From the NCBI GenBank assembly GCA_035538735.1, contig DATLJU010000217.1:1-20474 (forward strand): a stretch of DNA of 20,474 nucleotides. The letters run 5' to 3'. Below the pieces are notes generated by a model that made no database searches, had not been told where the DNA came from, and was given only the letters and a program-made list of their open reading frames with translations. The stretch is from Anaeromyxobacter_A sp035538735. Its GTDB lineage: Bacteria > Myxococcota > Myxococcia > Myxococcales > Anaeromyxobacteraceae. The position numbers were made by a program, and so were the translations under genes. This document shows positions 12,981 through 20,474 of this stretch, one piece after another. Each line of letters starts with the position of its first letter. Position 1 is the stretch's first letter.

Positions 12981-13712
12981 TCACCCCGCGATGACGAACT
13001 CCAGCCACTGCCGGAACCCGGGATCGTCCCAGTTCCGGGGGCCCACGATCATCGCCACGACCCTTCCGGAGCGGTCGACGATGTACGTCTCGGGGAACTT
13101 CACGTCGGGGCAGTAGCCGCGAGCGGTGCAGTAGAAGCTCTTGGCAGCCGTCGCGTCGTTGTCGCGGGCGAGCAAGAGCTCCCTGGGCGCACCACCGAAC
13201 GCCTGCTCGAAGTAGGCGTGGACCGGCTCCCACCCGTCGTCGCCGGAGACCGCCACCATCTTGAAGCGGCCCGGGTGGGCGGCGGTGAGCGCGCGGCCCA
13301 GCTGCAACATGGACGGCATCTCCTGAATGCAGGGCGGGCACCAGGTCGCCCAGAAGTTCACGAACAGCACCTGGCCGCGCAGCGCCGAGAGGCGGACGGG
13401 CTTGCCGTCGGCGCCGGTGACGGTCACGTCGGGCGCGAGGACGTCGACCGGGTGAGAGAAGGGGGCCTCGTCGAGCAGACGGCTCTCGGCCGCGCGCGCC
13501 TCCTCGGGCGTGAAGACGTGGTGGGCGCCGGCCTCGGGTCCGGCGAACGCCGCGGAGGCCGGAGCCGCCGGCGCGGGCGGCGCGACCGGCGGGGCACCGC
13601 TTCCCCGCAGCGCCTGCGAGAGCAGGACCACCGCCGCCACTCCGGCCGCCACCAGCACGGCCACCCACGGCCAGCGGCGCGCCGCGCCCGCCTTCGTCGT
13701 GTCGCGCGACAT
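12981..13712 (-). CDS. TlpA/ResA-like membrane-anchored thioredoxin
   Basis: Protein of 243 residues. One N-terminal membrane helix (about 15-33) is followed by a Pro/Ala-rich linker (37-58) and a periplasmic thioredoxin fold. The active site is WATWCPPC (C125, C128) and the cis-Pro loop is KFPETYIVD (P207). An extra Cys pair, C195 and C201, precedes the cis-Pro loop. TlpA/ResA proteins act as periplasmic disulfide reductases, often for cytochrome c or copper-site assembly; no such genes are in the window. It lies 62 bases after the HdeA-like gene on the same strand and could share its transcript. The ribosome site is weak. Confidence 0.9.
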   Translation of the reverse strand: MSRDTTKAGAARRWPWVAVLVAAGVAAVVLLSQALRGSGAPPVAPPAPAAPASAAFAGPEAGAHHVFTPEEARAAESRLLDEAPFSHPVDVLAPDVTVTGADGKPVRLSALRGQVLFVNFWATWCPPCIQEMPSMLQLGRALTAAHPGRFKMVAVSGDDGWEPVHAYFEQAFGGAPRELLLARDNDATAAKSFYCTARGYCPDVKFPETYIVDRSGRVVAMIVGPRNWDDPGFRQWLEFVIAG

Positions 13713-13774
13713 GATGAGCGATGTCTACACCGTCGGCGGGCAGGTCGTCGAGGTGGCGGGCGACGGCGAGGCGA

Positions 13775-14173
13775 TCAGCGCGCGCTCGCATCGGGCGCGC
13801 TCGTCGACGCCGTCCCGTCCTTGGACGGCTTCTTCGGCGCAGCCGCCGGGCGGAGCATGTCCCTGACCGTGTAGCGCAGGCTCGCGTCCGGTCGCGCCTG
13901 GCAGGTCTCGAGGACCTTCGCCATCGCCGACGCCGCGCGATCGAGGTCGAAGCGCTTCGCCTGGACCCCGGTCGCTCGGTAGTAGCCAGCCATGTACCAG
14001 ACGATGGGCGCCCGGTCCGCCTCCGGGACCGCGACGTACTGCCCGCACGACATGTCCTTCAAGTTCACGATCCGTGAGCTGGTCGCGGCGCCCTCTCCGG
14101 CGGCGCGCGCTACGCCCGCGGCGACGACGAGGCCGGCGGCGATGAGGAGGGTCGAGAGGCGTGAGGCGCGCAT
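13775..14173 (-). CDS. HdeA/HdeB-like periplasmic protein
   Basis: Protein of 132 residues with a signal peptide (cleavage near ARA, residues 22-24). The mature part has the HdeA pattern: a first Cys in a KDMSCGQYVAV segment (C43), a WYMAGYY segment, a helix, and a second Cys (C91) in VLETCQARPDASL. The two cysteines probably form the single disulfide of the HdeA fold. In enterobacteria HdeA/B are acid-activated periplasmic chaperones. The C-terminal Lys/Ser/Ala-rich tail (110-132) is extra. Start is supported by GGAGAG. Confidence 0.75.
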   Translation of the reverse strand: MRASRLSTLLIAAGLVVAAGVARAAGEGAATSSRIVNLKDMSCGQYVAVPEADRAPIVWYMAGYYRATGVQAKRFDLDRAASAMAKVLETCQARPDASLRYTVRDMLRPAAAPKKPSKDGTASTSAPDASAR

Positions 14174-14196
14174 GGTCTCTCCGTGGGTGGCGACGT

Positions 14197-14218
14197 CACG
14201 GGCGACCTAGCGCCCGTG
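14197..14218. terminator. Strong hairpin between the TPR and HdeA-like genes
   Basis: CACGGGCG (14197-14204) pairs perfectly with CGCCCGTG (14211-14218) around ACCTAG. It lies 42 bases after the stop of the TPR gene and 23 bases before the HdeA-like ATG. No T-tract follows, so termination is uncertain; it could equally shape the HdeA leader. Confidence 0.4.
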
Positions 14219-14259
14219 TCCTTGCTCCGCCGCTCCTGGCTGGGTCCACATTCGATCTC

Positions 14260-16572
14260 TCAGCGCCCCGCGAGGCGTCTCCGAGCCTCGGCCACGAGCG
14301 CGTCCTCGTCGCTCCGCGCGTTCGCCAGGAACGCCCTGTACCAGTCCGCGCCGGAGGCGCTCTTCACGCCGTCGTAGGCCCGCCCCATGTGGTAGGCGAC
14401 CGGCGCGTACATCCGGTAGGTCGGCACCACGTCCAGGAACACATCCGTCGCCTCGCCGCGTCGCTTCTGGCAGCGCTCCAGCTCCTCCTGTGCCTCGACG
14501 AAGGCGCCCGCCTCGACGTAGGCGACCCCGAGGGCGTAGCGCGCCACCCATGCGTCGACGCGCTGCACGGCCTGCTGGTAGTGCCCCACCGCCGCGGAGA
14601 AGCGCTTGCCGTGGACGTCCACGGCGCCACGGATGAGGTCGGCGTACATGCGCGGCTCGGGCGCGAGGCGGGCCCCGAGCTCGTCGGCGATGGCGAGCGC
14701 CTTCGCGTCCTGGCCTGCGTCCGCGAGCAGCGAGCCCACCATGAAGCGGAGGTACTCGACGTCGCTCTCGCGGCGCGCCCGCTCCGCCGCCGCGAGCGCC
14801 GGGGCGAGCTCGCCGTGCGCCAGGCGGATCGCTGCGAGCGCGACGAGCTTGCGCGCGAGCGCGTCCCCGTCCCGGCTGGCGGTGTCGATGTCGATCCCCT
14901 TCTCGAGGAGCAGGCGCGCCTCGGAGAGGCGCCCCTCGTAGAGCGCCAGGTCCGCGAGCCCCTCCGCCGCCGCGGATGCGCCCGCGTCCCCCATCGCCTG
15001 GACCTTCGCCCAGGTCTGGAGGGCGGCGTCGCGCTTCCCCGCCGCGAGCTGCGCCAGCGCGAGCCCTCCGTACGCGGCGATGAACGTGGGGTTCAGCTCG
15101 ATCGCCTTCTGCTGCTCCTGGAGGGCCGTGTCGAAGTCCCCGAGGTACATGGCGAAGAGCCCGACGTTGTTCCGCTGCGGGACGTTCTTCGGGTAGATCG
15201 CGATCGCCTTCCGCTCCTCCTCCAGCGCGCGAGGGAAGTCGCGCTTCAGCTGGTAGGCGATCCCCAGGTTGGCGAGGCCGGCGTTGTCGGCGGGGTACTG
15301 CTTCACGAGCGGCGTCAGCGCCTCGATCGCCCGGTCGGGGTCGTGCTCGATCGCGAGGTAGTAGGCCCCGCGGCTGCGGTACTTCTCGCGCTCGGTCATG
15401 CGCTCGACGCGCGCCATGGCCTCCTTGAAGTAGCGCACCGCCTCGGAGCGATGGCCGCGGTTGCTCTCGACGACCGCCAGCCCCGCGTACGCGCGCCCCA
15501 TGCCGGGGTCGAGCTTCAGCGCGTCGAGGTAGGCCTTCACCGCGTCGTCCCACCGGCCGCCGAACTGGTGGTTCATCCCGACCGAGTAGGCGTGGGCCGC
15601 CTCGACGCTGGCTGCGCTGAACGTCTCGCCCGCCGCGAGCTGCACCGCCTCGGGGGTCGCGTCGCCGAGCGCCTCGCGGACGCGCGCCGCCACCTTCGTC
15701 ACGGCCGCCAGCACGGCCTGCTTGTCCCGCACGCTGCTCGACGCCTTCACGATCTCCTTGCCAGTGATGCCGTCGACCACGCGCACCTCCACCTGGTAGC
15801 CGTCGGCCTTCGCGATCCGGCCGGCCGTGACGACGCTGATTCCCTCGCGGCTCGCGACGAGCCGCGCGCGCTGGAAGTCGAGCCCGATTCCAGCGAGCTT
15901 GAGCTGCTCGGCGGTCTTCTGCGCCGAGGGGCGGCTGTAGGAGGTGATGAACGACGCTCCCTCCATGGCGAGCGTGAAGGCGGGCTCGAGCGTGCCATCG
16001 AACACGCCCTCGCTCGTGGCGTTCTCGAAGTCGGCGATGAGGATCGTCTGCAGCTTCGGAGCGCCGTCGCGGTCGCCGCCCCCGCGCAGCACTTGCCAGG
16101 CGGTGAGGCCGGCCACGGCGACGGCCATGAGGCCGATGACCGTCCAGGTGGGCTTCCGGAGGACGACGCGCCGCTCCGGAGCGAGCAGCCCGTGGCCCAG
16201 GTGTGGGTGCGCCTCGCCGCGCTGCTCCCCGGGCCGGAGCGGCGCGATGTCGTAGAACCAGGACACCACCAGGCTCAGCGGGAAGCCCACGATCAGGAGG
16301 ACGCGGATCGCGCTCACGACGCCGTGCGGCACGTCGTAAGCGTTGGAGATGTTGTTCAGCCCCTGCAGGATGCCCGAGGCGGCGACGAGGTAGGCGACGG
16401 CGGCGCGCGGCACGCGCCGGCGCTTCAGCTCGCTCAGGAAGGTCCGGCGCTCGCCGGGCCCCGCGCCGCCGAGCGGCTCGGGCGTGGCCGCGCGCGCCTC
16501 ACCCGCCCGGGCGGTGCTCGCGTCATCCCGCGCGTCCCCCGGCGTCGCGCCATGCGGTCCCTGTTCCGCCAA
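14260..16572 (-). CDS. Membrane-anchored TPR protein related to Ser/Thr kinase C-terminal regions
   Basis: Protein of 770 residues. After a soluble N-terminus (1-44) comes FLSELKRRRVPRAAVAYLVA (45-64), a segment common to membrane TPR proteins of the adenylate-cyclase-associated type. Three membrane helices follow (about 57-73, 88-107, 143-162). The region 176-310, beginning TILIADFENATSEGVFDGTL, matches by pattern the sensor region found between kinase and TPRs in many bacterial Ser/Thr kinases, but no kinase domain is present. About ten TPR-like units fill 330-770. I chose TTG 16572: it has GGGGGAG five bases upstream and no ATG or GTG fits; the frame stays open upstream but antisense to the secreted protein gene. 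Confidence 0.82.
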   Translation of the reverse strand: MAEQGPHGATPGDARDDASTARAGEARAATPEPLGGAGPGERRTFLSELKRRRVPRAAVAYLVAASGILQGLNNISNAYDVPHGVVSAIRVLLIVGFPLSLVVSWFYDIAPLRPGEQRGEAHPHLGHGLLAPERRVVLRKPTWTVIGLMAVAVAGLTAWQVLRGGGDRDGAPKLQTILIADFENATSEGVFDGTLEPAFTLAMEGASFITSYSRPSAQKTAEQLKLAGIGLDFQRARLVASREGISVVTAGRIAKADGYQVEVRVVDGITGKEIVKASSSVRDKQAVLAAVTKVAARVREALGDATPEAVQLAAGETFSAASVEAAHAYSVGMNHQFGGRWDDAVKAYLDALKLDPGMGRAYAGLAVVESNRGHRSEAVRYFKEAMARVERMTEREKYRSRGAYYLAIEHDPDRAIEALTPLVKQYPADNAGLANLGIAYQLKRDFPRALEEERKAIAIYPKNVPQRNNVGLFAMYLGDFDTALQEQQKAIELNPTFIAAYGGLALAQLAAGKRDAALQTWAKVQAMGDAGASAAAEGLADLALYEGRLSEARLLLEKGIDIDTASRDGDALARKLVALAAIRLAHGELAPALAAAERARRESDVEYLRFMVGSLLADAGQDAKALAIADELGARLAPEPRMYADLIRGAVDVHGKRFSAAVGHYQQAVQRVDAWVARYALGVAYVEAGAFVEAQEELERCQKRRGEATDVFLDVVPTYRMYAPVAYHMGRAYDGVKSASGADWYRAFLANARSDEDALVAEARRRLAGR

Positions 16573-16716
16573 GCGGCTCCCCCGCCAACTGCGTCCTCTA
16601 CCAGTACGCGCCGCCCGAGCGCCTTGCCAGCGGCCCAGCGGGGGGAGCCCAGTCCCCTCGAAGGAGTGCCAGGTGGCCTTGTGGCCGGCGTGCGCCACCG
16701 CTAGCGAGAGGGCTCG
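16573..16716. other. Divergent intergenic region
   Basis: This 144-base gap separates the divergent TPR and secreted-protein genes, so both promoters should be here. I see no convincing -35/-10 pair and no AT-rich stretch. Two short inverted repeats are present: GGGGA with TCCCC around 16641-16656, and GGTGGC (16672-16677) with GCCACC (16694-16699). Ribosome sites lie at both ends: GGGGGAG for the minus gene and GAGAGGG (16706-16712) for the plus gene. Confidence 0.5.
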
Positions 16717-19700
16717 ATGGCTCGACTGAACGTCGAGCGGGCGGCGCGCCGCCCTCGGAGGTGCCGCATGGCGTTCGCCGCGTTCGTCGCGTTCCTCGCC
16801 GCCGCCGTCCACGCCGCACCGCTGCCACCGCTGCCGGGCGACAACGTGAACATGGTCTCGGGCCGCGCCTGGCCCGGAGGCGATCCCTTCGGCCAGCGGC
16901 AGAATGAGCCCTCGATCGCGGTCTCGTCGGTGAACCCGCAGCACCTGCTCGCGGGCGCGAACGACTACCGCACCGTCGATCTGACGCTCACGACCGTAGC
17001 CGACGAGACGAGCGACGCGTGGCTGTCGCTGCTCAGGTCGCTCGACGGCGGCGCCACGTGGCAGAGCGTGCTCCACCCCGGCTACCCGCAGAACCCCTCG
17101 GCCGCGAACACGAAGTCGCCGCTCTACGGCCTCGGCGCGGCGTCCGATCCGGTCGTACGCGCCGGCACGAATGGCCTCTTCTACTACAGCGGGATCGCGT
17201 TCAACCGCGGCACGAACGTCGGCAAGGTGTTCGTGTCGCGGCTCATCGATCTCAACAACCAGGAGTCGAGCGTCGCAGCGCGGCCCGACGAGGACGATCC
17301 GGCGAAGTTCCTCGATCCGATCAAGTTCATCGACACCCACGTCGTCGACACCGGCACGTCCGGCCAGTTCCAGGACAAGCCGTGGGTCGCGACGGACATC
17401 CCGCGCAAGGGGGCGCTCACCTGCAACATCGCCGTGGGAGGGAAGACCGAGTCCTTCCCGGGCGGCAACGTCTACTTCGCCTACGCCACGTTCACCGGGT
17501 CGCAGCAGAGCTCGAGCAAGGTCTACTTCACGCGGTCGCTCGACTGCGGACAGACCTGGGCCACTCCCCAGAAGCTGAGCGAGAGCAACGCGCTCAACCA
17601 GGGCTCGACCATCGCCATCGATCCCACGAACGGTGACGTGTGGGTCTTCTGGCGCCGGTTCGCGGTCCCGAACCAGGGCGACGCCATCATGATGGCGCGC
17701 TCGACGAACGCGGGCGCCACCTTCACCAAGGCGACGGTGCTCGTGGATCTCTCCGCCCCGACCGCGCCGCCGTTCGATCACCCCGACTCCACCACCAGCT
17801 TCCGCTCGGAAGCGTTCCCGGCCGCCGCCATCTCGGTCGACGGGGCCGGCAAGAGCTACGTCCACGTCGCCTGGGCGCAGCGGCTCGCGAACGCGACCGG
17901 CACGGGCGAGTCGCGCATCTTCATCACCACATTCGACGGGCGCGCGTGGTCGACGCCTCAGCCGGCCGACCCTGGCCCATTCCAGGAGGACGACTCCTCG
18001 CGCTCGGATTGCCCCGGCGTCCAGCCCTGTCCGTATCTCTTCGCCCACGGCCACCAGCTCATGCCGGCGCTGACGTTCTCCCAGGGCCGCCTCATGCTGC
18101 TGTACTACGACTCGCGCCTCGACCACGCCCGCCGGTACTACCAGCCGAACCCGGACTTCCTCACGGACGGGCGCCTCTTCAAGGAGTGGCTGGCGCCAGT
18201 CGGTGCGAACCCGCCGGGCGGCGATGGGCTCCTGTACGACGACTTCAGCAAGGCGCCGATCTTCACGCCGTTCATCGACGACGCGGGGCTGGCGGACACC
18301 CGGCACACCGTCGACGTCCGCGTCGCCGAGCTCCCCCCAGGCGCCTTCGCGCCGGGATCGTCCGCCCCGACGCCCGCGAGCGTCCGCGTAACGAACTTCC
18401 CCTTCGGGATCCGGAGCGACGCGCCCGCCGCGGTAACGGCCTTCGACGGGACGACGACGTTCGCCGTCGAGGACGCCACGAACCCGCCCACCGTCCACGC
18501 CTACCAGCAGGTCCAGTCGAACCCGCCCGACCTGCCGATGTTTGCGCAGGGCACGCTCCCGTTTATCGGCGACTACATCGACATCCAGGGGCCGGCGTTC
18601 ACGAAGACGGTGACGGGCTGGGCGTGGAACACCGCCCCCGTCCCCTTCCCCGTCTTCCACGCGGTGTGGACTTCGAACCAGGACGTGCGCGGGCCGCCCG
18701 CCGGCACGAACCCCGCCACGGGTAAGCCCTACGCCTGGACCAACTACACGCCCCCGGGCTCGATCACGCTGCAGCCGGACGGCAGCTTCGCCGCCACCCC
18801 GAACCCGTCCTGCAACCCGGCCCTCTCCGGCATGCGCGACCAGAACATCTACACGAGCCGGATCACCGAGGGGCTCCTCATCTCCTCGCCGCAGAACGTG
18901 AAGTCGCTCGACGTGCCGCGCGCGTTCGTGGTGCAGGCGCAGAACACGACGAACGCCGAGCTCGTCGTGACCCTCTGCCTCCCGGGCAGCGGGTGCGCCG
19001 GGGCGCCGCCGGCGCTGCCGAACGTCGACGTCTCGTTCGACAACCTCGGACTCGCGACGCGGACCCCGAGCGTCACTTTCCACGTGGCGCCGCACCAAAC
19101 CGCGTACCGGTCGGTGTTCGCCAAGGTGACGACGGGAACGGCGTTCTACACGGCCATCCCCATCGCCTGGAGCGAGAGCACGACCGGCCTCTCCGGCACC
19201 CTCACGCTCAACCCGACCGACGCCAACTTCTCACTCGTCGACGTCAACGGCGCGACCGTGGCGAGCGAGACCTACCTCGCGTCGCTCGGGAGCGCGCACG
19301 TCACGAGCGCCCAGGTGACGAGCGCTCAGGTCACCAGCGGCAACGTGACCAGCGCCCAGGTGACGAGCGCTCAGGTCACCAGCGGTAACGTGACCAGCGC
19401 CCAGGTCACCAGCGCGCAGGTGACGAGCGCCCATGTCACCAGCGGCAACGTGACCAGCGCTCAGGTCACGAGCGGGAACGTGACGAGCGGGAACGTCACG
19501 AGCGGGAACGTCACGAGCGGGAATGTGACGAGCGGCAACGTCACGAGCGGCAACGTCACGAGCGCTTCGCTCCCGGAGACGAACTACACCGTCACCAACA
19601 CCGGGAACACGACGCAGTCGTACCACTTGAAGCTCATCGGGCCGACGGTGAGCTCCAGCTCAGGCCTTCAGCTCATCCTGTACGGCACCTACTTCACACA

Positions 19701-20474
19701 GGCGGTCGACCCGTTCACCTGCGGGGTACTCGACGAGGTGCCGCACGTATACGTGACGAGCGTCGTGAACGACCCGCCCATCGTGGCCTTCGACGACCCG
19801 TCGCTCGCGGATCCCGCGACGTCCGATGGCGGCCCGGCGAACGCGACGTTCGTCCTCGCCCCGGGCCAGACGAAGCAGATCACGGTGCGCGGGCTCGCCA
19901 CGCCCGACGTGACGACGAACGTGCCCGCGGTCGTGCCCCACGCCGGCGGCAGCGTCGCCGCGCCGCTCTTCGTCGCGTCCGACGGCGCCGCGCTGCCGAC
20001 GCCCCGCCTCGACGTCGCCTACTCCGCGACGCTGAAGGCGATGGGAGGAACGGGCCCGTACACCTGGTCGCTCATCGGCGGCTCGCTGCCGCCGGGGCTG
20101 GCGCTCGACGGCGCCGGCGACCTCACCGGGACTCCGAGCCAGGTGGGCAGCTTCACCTGCACGGTCCAGGTCGCCGACTCCGCGACCCCCACGCACACCG
20201 CGCAGCGCGTCCTCACGCTCGTCGTCGCCACCGCGACGCCCACCGTCACCCTCGCGTCGTCCCCGAACGCGTCGGCCTTCGGCCAGGTGGTGACGCTCAC
20301 GGCGACGGTGGCCGGGCCGAGCGGCGGCCCGACGCAGCCGACCGGCAGCGTGAGCTTCTACGATGGGTGCACCTCGACCAGCGCGGGCGTGCAACCCGGC
20401 GCGCTGCTCGGCGGGCCCGTCGCGCTGGCGGGCGGGAGCGCCGCCTTCACCGCGTCGGCGCTCGCGGGGGGCTC
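16717..20474 (+). CDS. Large secreted Asp-box (sialidase-like) protein with pentapeptide-like repeat and Ig-like domains, 3' end outside window
   Basis: Over 1252 residues visible, no stop before the edge. From ATG 16717 the signal peptide has a basic n-region (MARLNVERAARRPRRCRM) and core AFAAFVAFLAAAVHA. ATG 16768 has a better ribosome site (GGAGG) but no charged n-region; a TAG at 16702 bounds the start. Asp boxes (SxDxGxTW) occur at 108-115 and 274-281, with a degenerate one at 329-336, indicating a BNR beta-propeller; the catalytic arginine triad of true sialidases could not be identified. An 18-unit pentapeptide-like repeat is at 860-949. A putative-Ig (He_PIG) domain is at about 1092-1170, with GLALDGAGDLTGTP. 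The start of a Big_3-type Ig repeat follows from 1175. Confidence 0.88.
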   Translation, partial: MARLNVERAARRPRRCRMAFAAFVAFLAAAVHAAPLPPLPGDNVNMVSGRAWPGGDPFGQRQNEPSIAVSSVNPQHLLAGANDYRTVDLTLTTVADETSDAWLSLLRSLDGGATWQSVLHPGYPQNPSAANTKSPLYGLGAASDPVVRAGTNGLFYYSGIAFNRGTNVGKVFVSRLIDLNNQESSVAARPDEDDPAKFLDPIKFIDTHVVDTGTSGQFQDKPWVATDIPRKGALTCNIAVGGKTESFPGGNVYFAYATFTGSQQSSSKVYFTRSLDCGQTWATPQKLSESNALNQGSTIAIDPTNGDVWVFWRRFAVPNQGDAIMMARSTNAGATFTKATVLVDLSAPTAPPFDHPDSTTSFRSEAFPAAAISVDGAGKSYVHVAWAQRLANATGTGESRIFITTFDGRAWSTPQPADPGPFQEDDSSRSDCPGVQPCPYLFAHGHQLMPALTFSQGRLMLLYYDSRLDHARRYYQPNPDFLTDGRLFKEWLAPVGANPPGGDGLLYDDFSKAPIFTPFIDDAGLADTRHTVDVRVAELPPGAFAPGSSAPTPASVRVTNFPFGIRSDAPAAVTAFDGTTTFAVEDATNPPTVHAYQQVQSNPPDLPMFAQGTLPFIGDYIDIQGPAFTKTVTGWAWNTAPVPFPVFHAVWTSNQDVRGPPAGTNPATGKPYAWTNYTPPGSITLQPDGSFAATPNPSCNPALSGMRDQNIYTSRITEGLLISSPQNVKSLDVPRAFVVQAQNTTNAELVVTLCLPGSGCAGAPPALPNVDVSFDNLGLATRTPSVTFHVAPHQTAYRSVFAKVTTGTAFYTAIPIAWSESTTGLSGTLTLNPTDANFSLVDVNGATVASETYLASLGSAHVTSAQVTSAQVTSGNVTSAQVTSAQVTSGNVTSAQVTSAQVTSAHVTSGNVTSAQVTSGNVTSGNVTSGNVTSGNVTSGNVTSGNVTSASLPETNYTVTNTGNTTQSYHLKLIGPTVSSSSGLQLILYGTYFTQAVDPFTCGVLDEVPHVYVTSVVNDPPIVAFDDPSLADPATSDGGPANATFVLAPGQTKQITVRGLATPDVTTNVPAVVPHAGGSVAAPLFVASDGAALPTPRLDVAYSATLKAMGGTGPYTWSLIGGSLPPGLALDGAGDLTGTPSQVGSFTCTVQVADSATPTHTAQRVLTLVVATATPTVTLASSPNASAFGQVVTLTATVAGPSGGPTQPTGSVSFYDGCTSTSAGVQPGALLGGPVALAGGSAAFTASALAGG
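19294..19563 (+). repeat. 18 tandem 15-base units encoding (A/G)(Q/N/H)VTS
   Basis: Eighteen in-frame units without interruption, inside the secreted protein gene. In order the first two residues are AH, AQ, AQ, GN, AQ, AQ, GN, AQ, AQ, AH, GN, AQ, then GN six times; VTS is invariant. A degenerate nineteenth (ASLPE) follows. A 45-base higher-order unit (AQ-AQ-GN) is visible in the first half. Synonymous codons vary (GTC/GTG, ACG/ACC, GCC/GCT/GCG). Confidence 0.95.

Noticed and set aside
13713..13774. Possible small plus-strand gene beginning MMSDVYTVGGQ
   Set aside because: It runs into the HdeA-like gene as biased sequence, has no ribosome site and matches nothing I know.
14161..16704. Long open frame on the plus strand opposite the TPR gene
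   Set aside because: The translation is Arg/Leu/His/Glu-rich with no domain, typical of the shadow of a high-GC gene; the minus frame has TPRs and membrane helices.
16573..19098. Upstream extension of the TPR protein frame on the minus strand (over 800 extra residues)
   Set aside because: Its translation is Arg/Gly/Val-rich low-complexity sequence antisense to a well-formed secreted protein gene. TTG 16572 with a strong ribosome site is the better start.
19294..19563. CRISPR-like array
   Set aside because: Fifteen-base units with no spacers, in frame within a coding gene.
19570..19590. LPxT-like sorting motif (LPETN) after the repeat array
   Set aside because: It is internal, with more than 300 residues following, and lacks the hydrophobic and basic tail; it is a chance match in the degenerate nineteenth unit.

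Overview
The window is a GC-rich (roughly 70% or more), densely packed bacterial chromosome segment. Codon use, the gene families and the repeats fit a myxobacterium of the Anaeromyxobacter type. That placement is inference: no rRNA or other definitive marker is present. There is no phage, transposase, CRISPR array or RNA gene that I can see. No gap between genes exceeds 300 bases.

Layout. (1) 1-2961, minus: an operon of a DUF423 membrane protein and two tandem POT-family peptide transporters; the last runs off the left edge. (2) 2962-6424: phhB (pterin-4a-carbinolamine dehydratase), a small secreted protein behind a hairpin that pairs with its Shine-Dalgarno, a cluster of palindromic repeats, a membrane-anchored metallophosphoesterase, a convergent sirtuin, and apaG. 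Sirtuin and apaG start 21 bases apart around one near-symmetric -10 box. (3) 6499-8595, minus: a free-standing MshEN/GspE-N protein (possible c-di-GMP sensor) and an exbB-exbD pair. (4) 8795-12787, minus: a tight five-gene operon of a DapB-like oxidoreductase, a HadA-like and a HadB-like hotdog dehydratase (the latter with a long cationic tail), a TatT-like TPR protein and a lipoprotein. It is preceded by a good sigma70-type promoter with a dyad in its spacer. (5) 12981-14173, minus: an HdeA-like periplasmic protein and a TlpA-like thioredoxin. (6) 14260-16572, minus: a membrane-anchored TPR protein starting at TTG. (7) 16717 to the right edge, plus: a large secreted protein with sialidase-type Asp boxes, an 18-unit pentapeptide-like repeat and Ig-like domains, open at the window end.

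The most distinctive features are the shared symmetric -10 for two apparently leaderless divergent genes, the Shine-Dalgarno-masking hairpin, the pentapeptide-like insert in the secreted Asp-box protein, the kinase-less relative of Ser/Thr kinase TPR regions, the hotdog enzyme with a histone-H1-like tail, and two families of intergenic palindromic repeats. I see no single locus that clearly constitutes a new multi-gene system.
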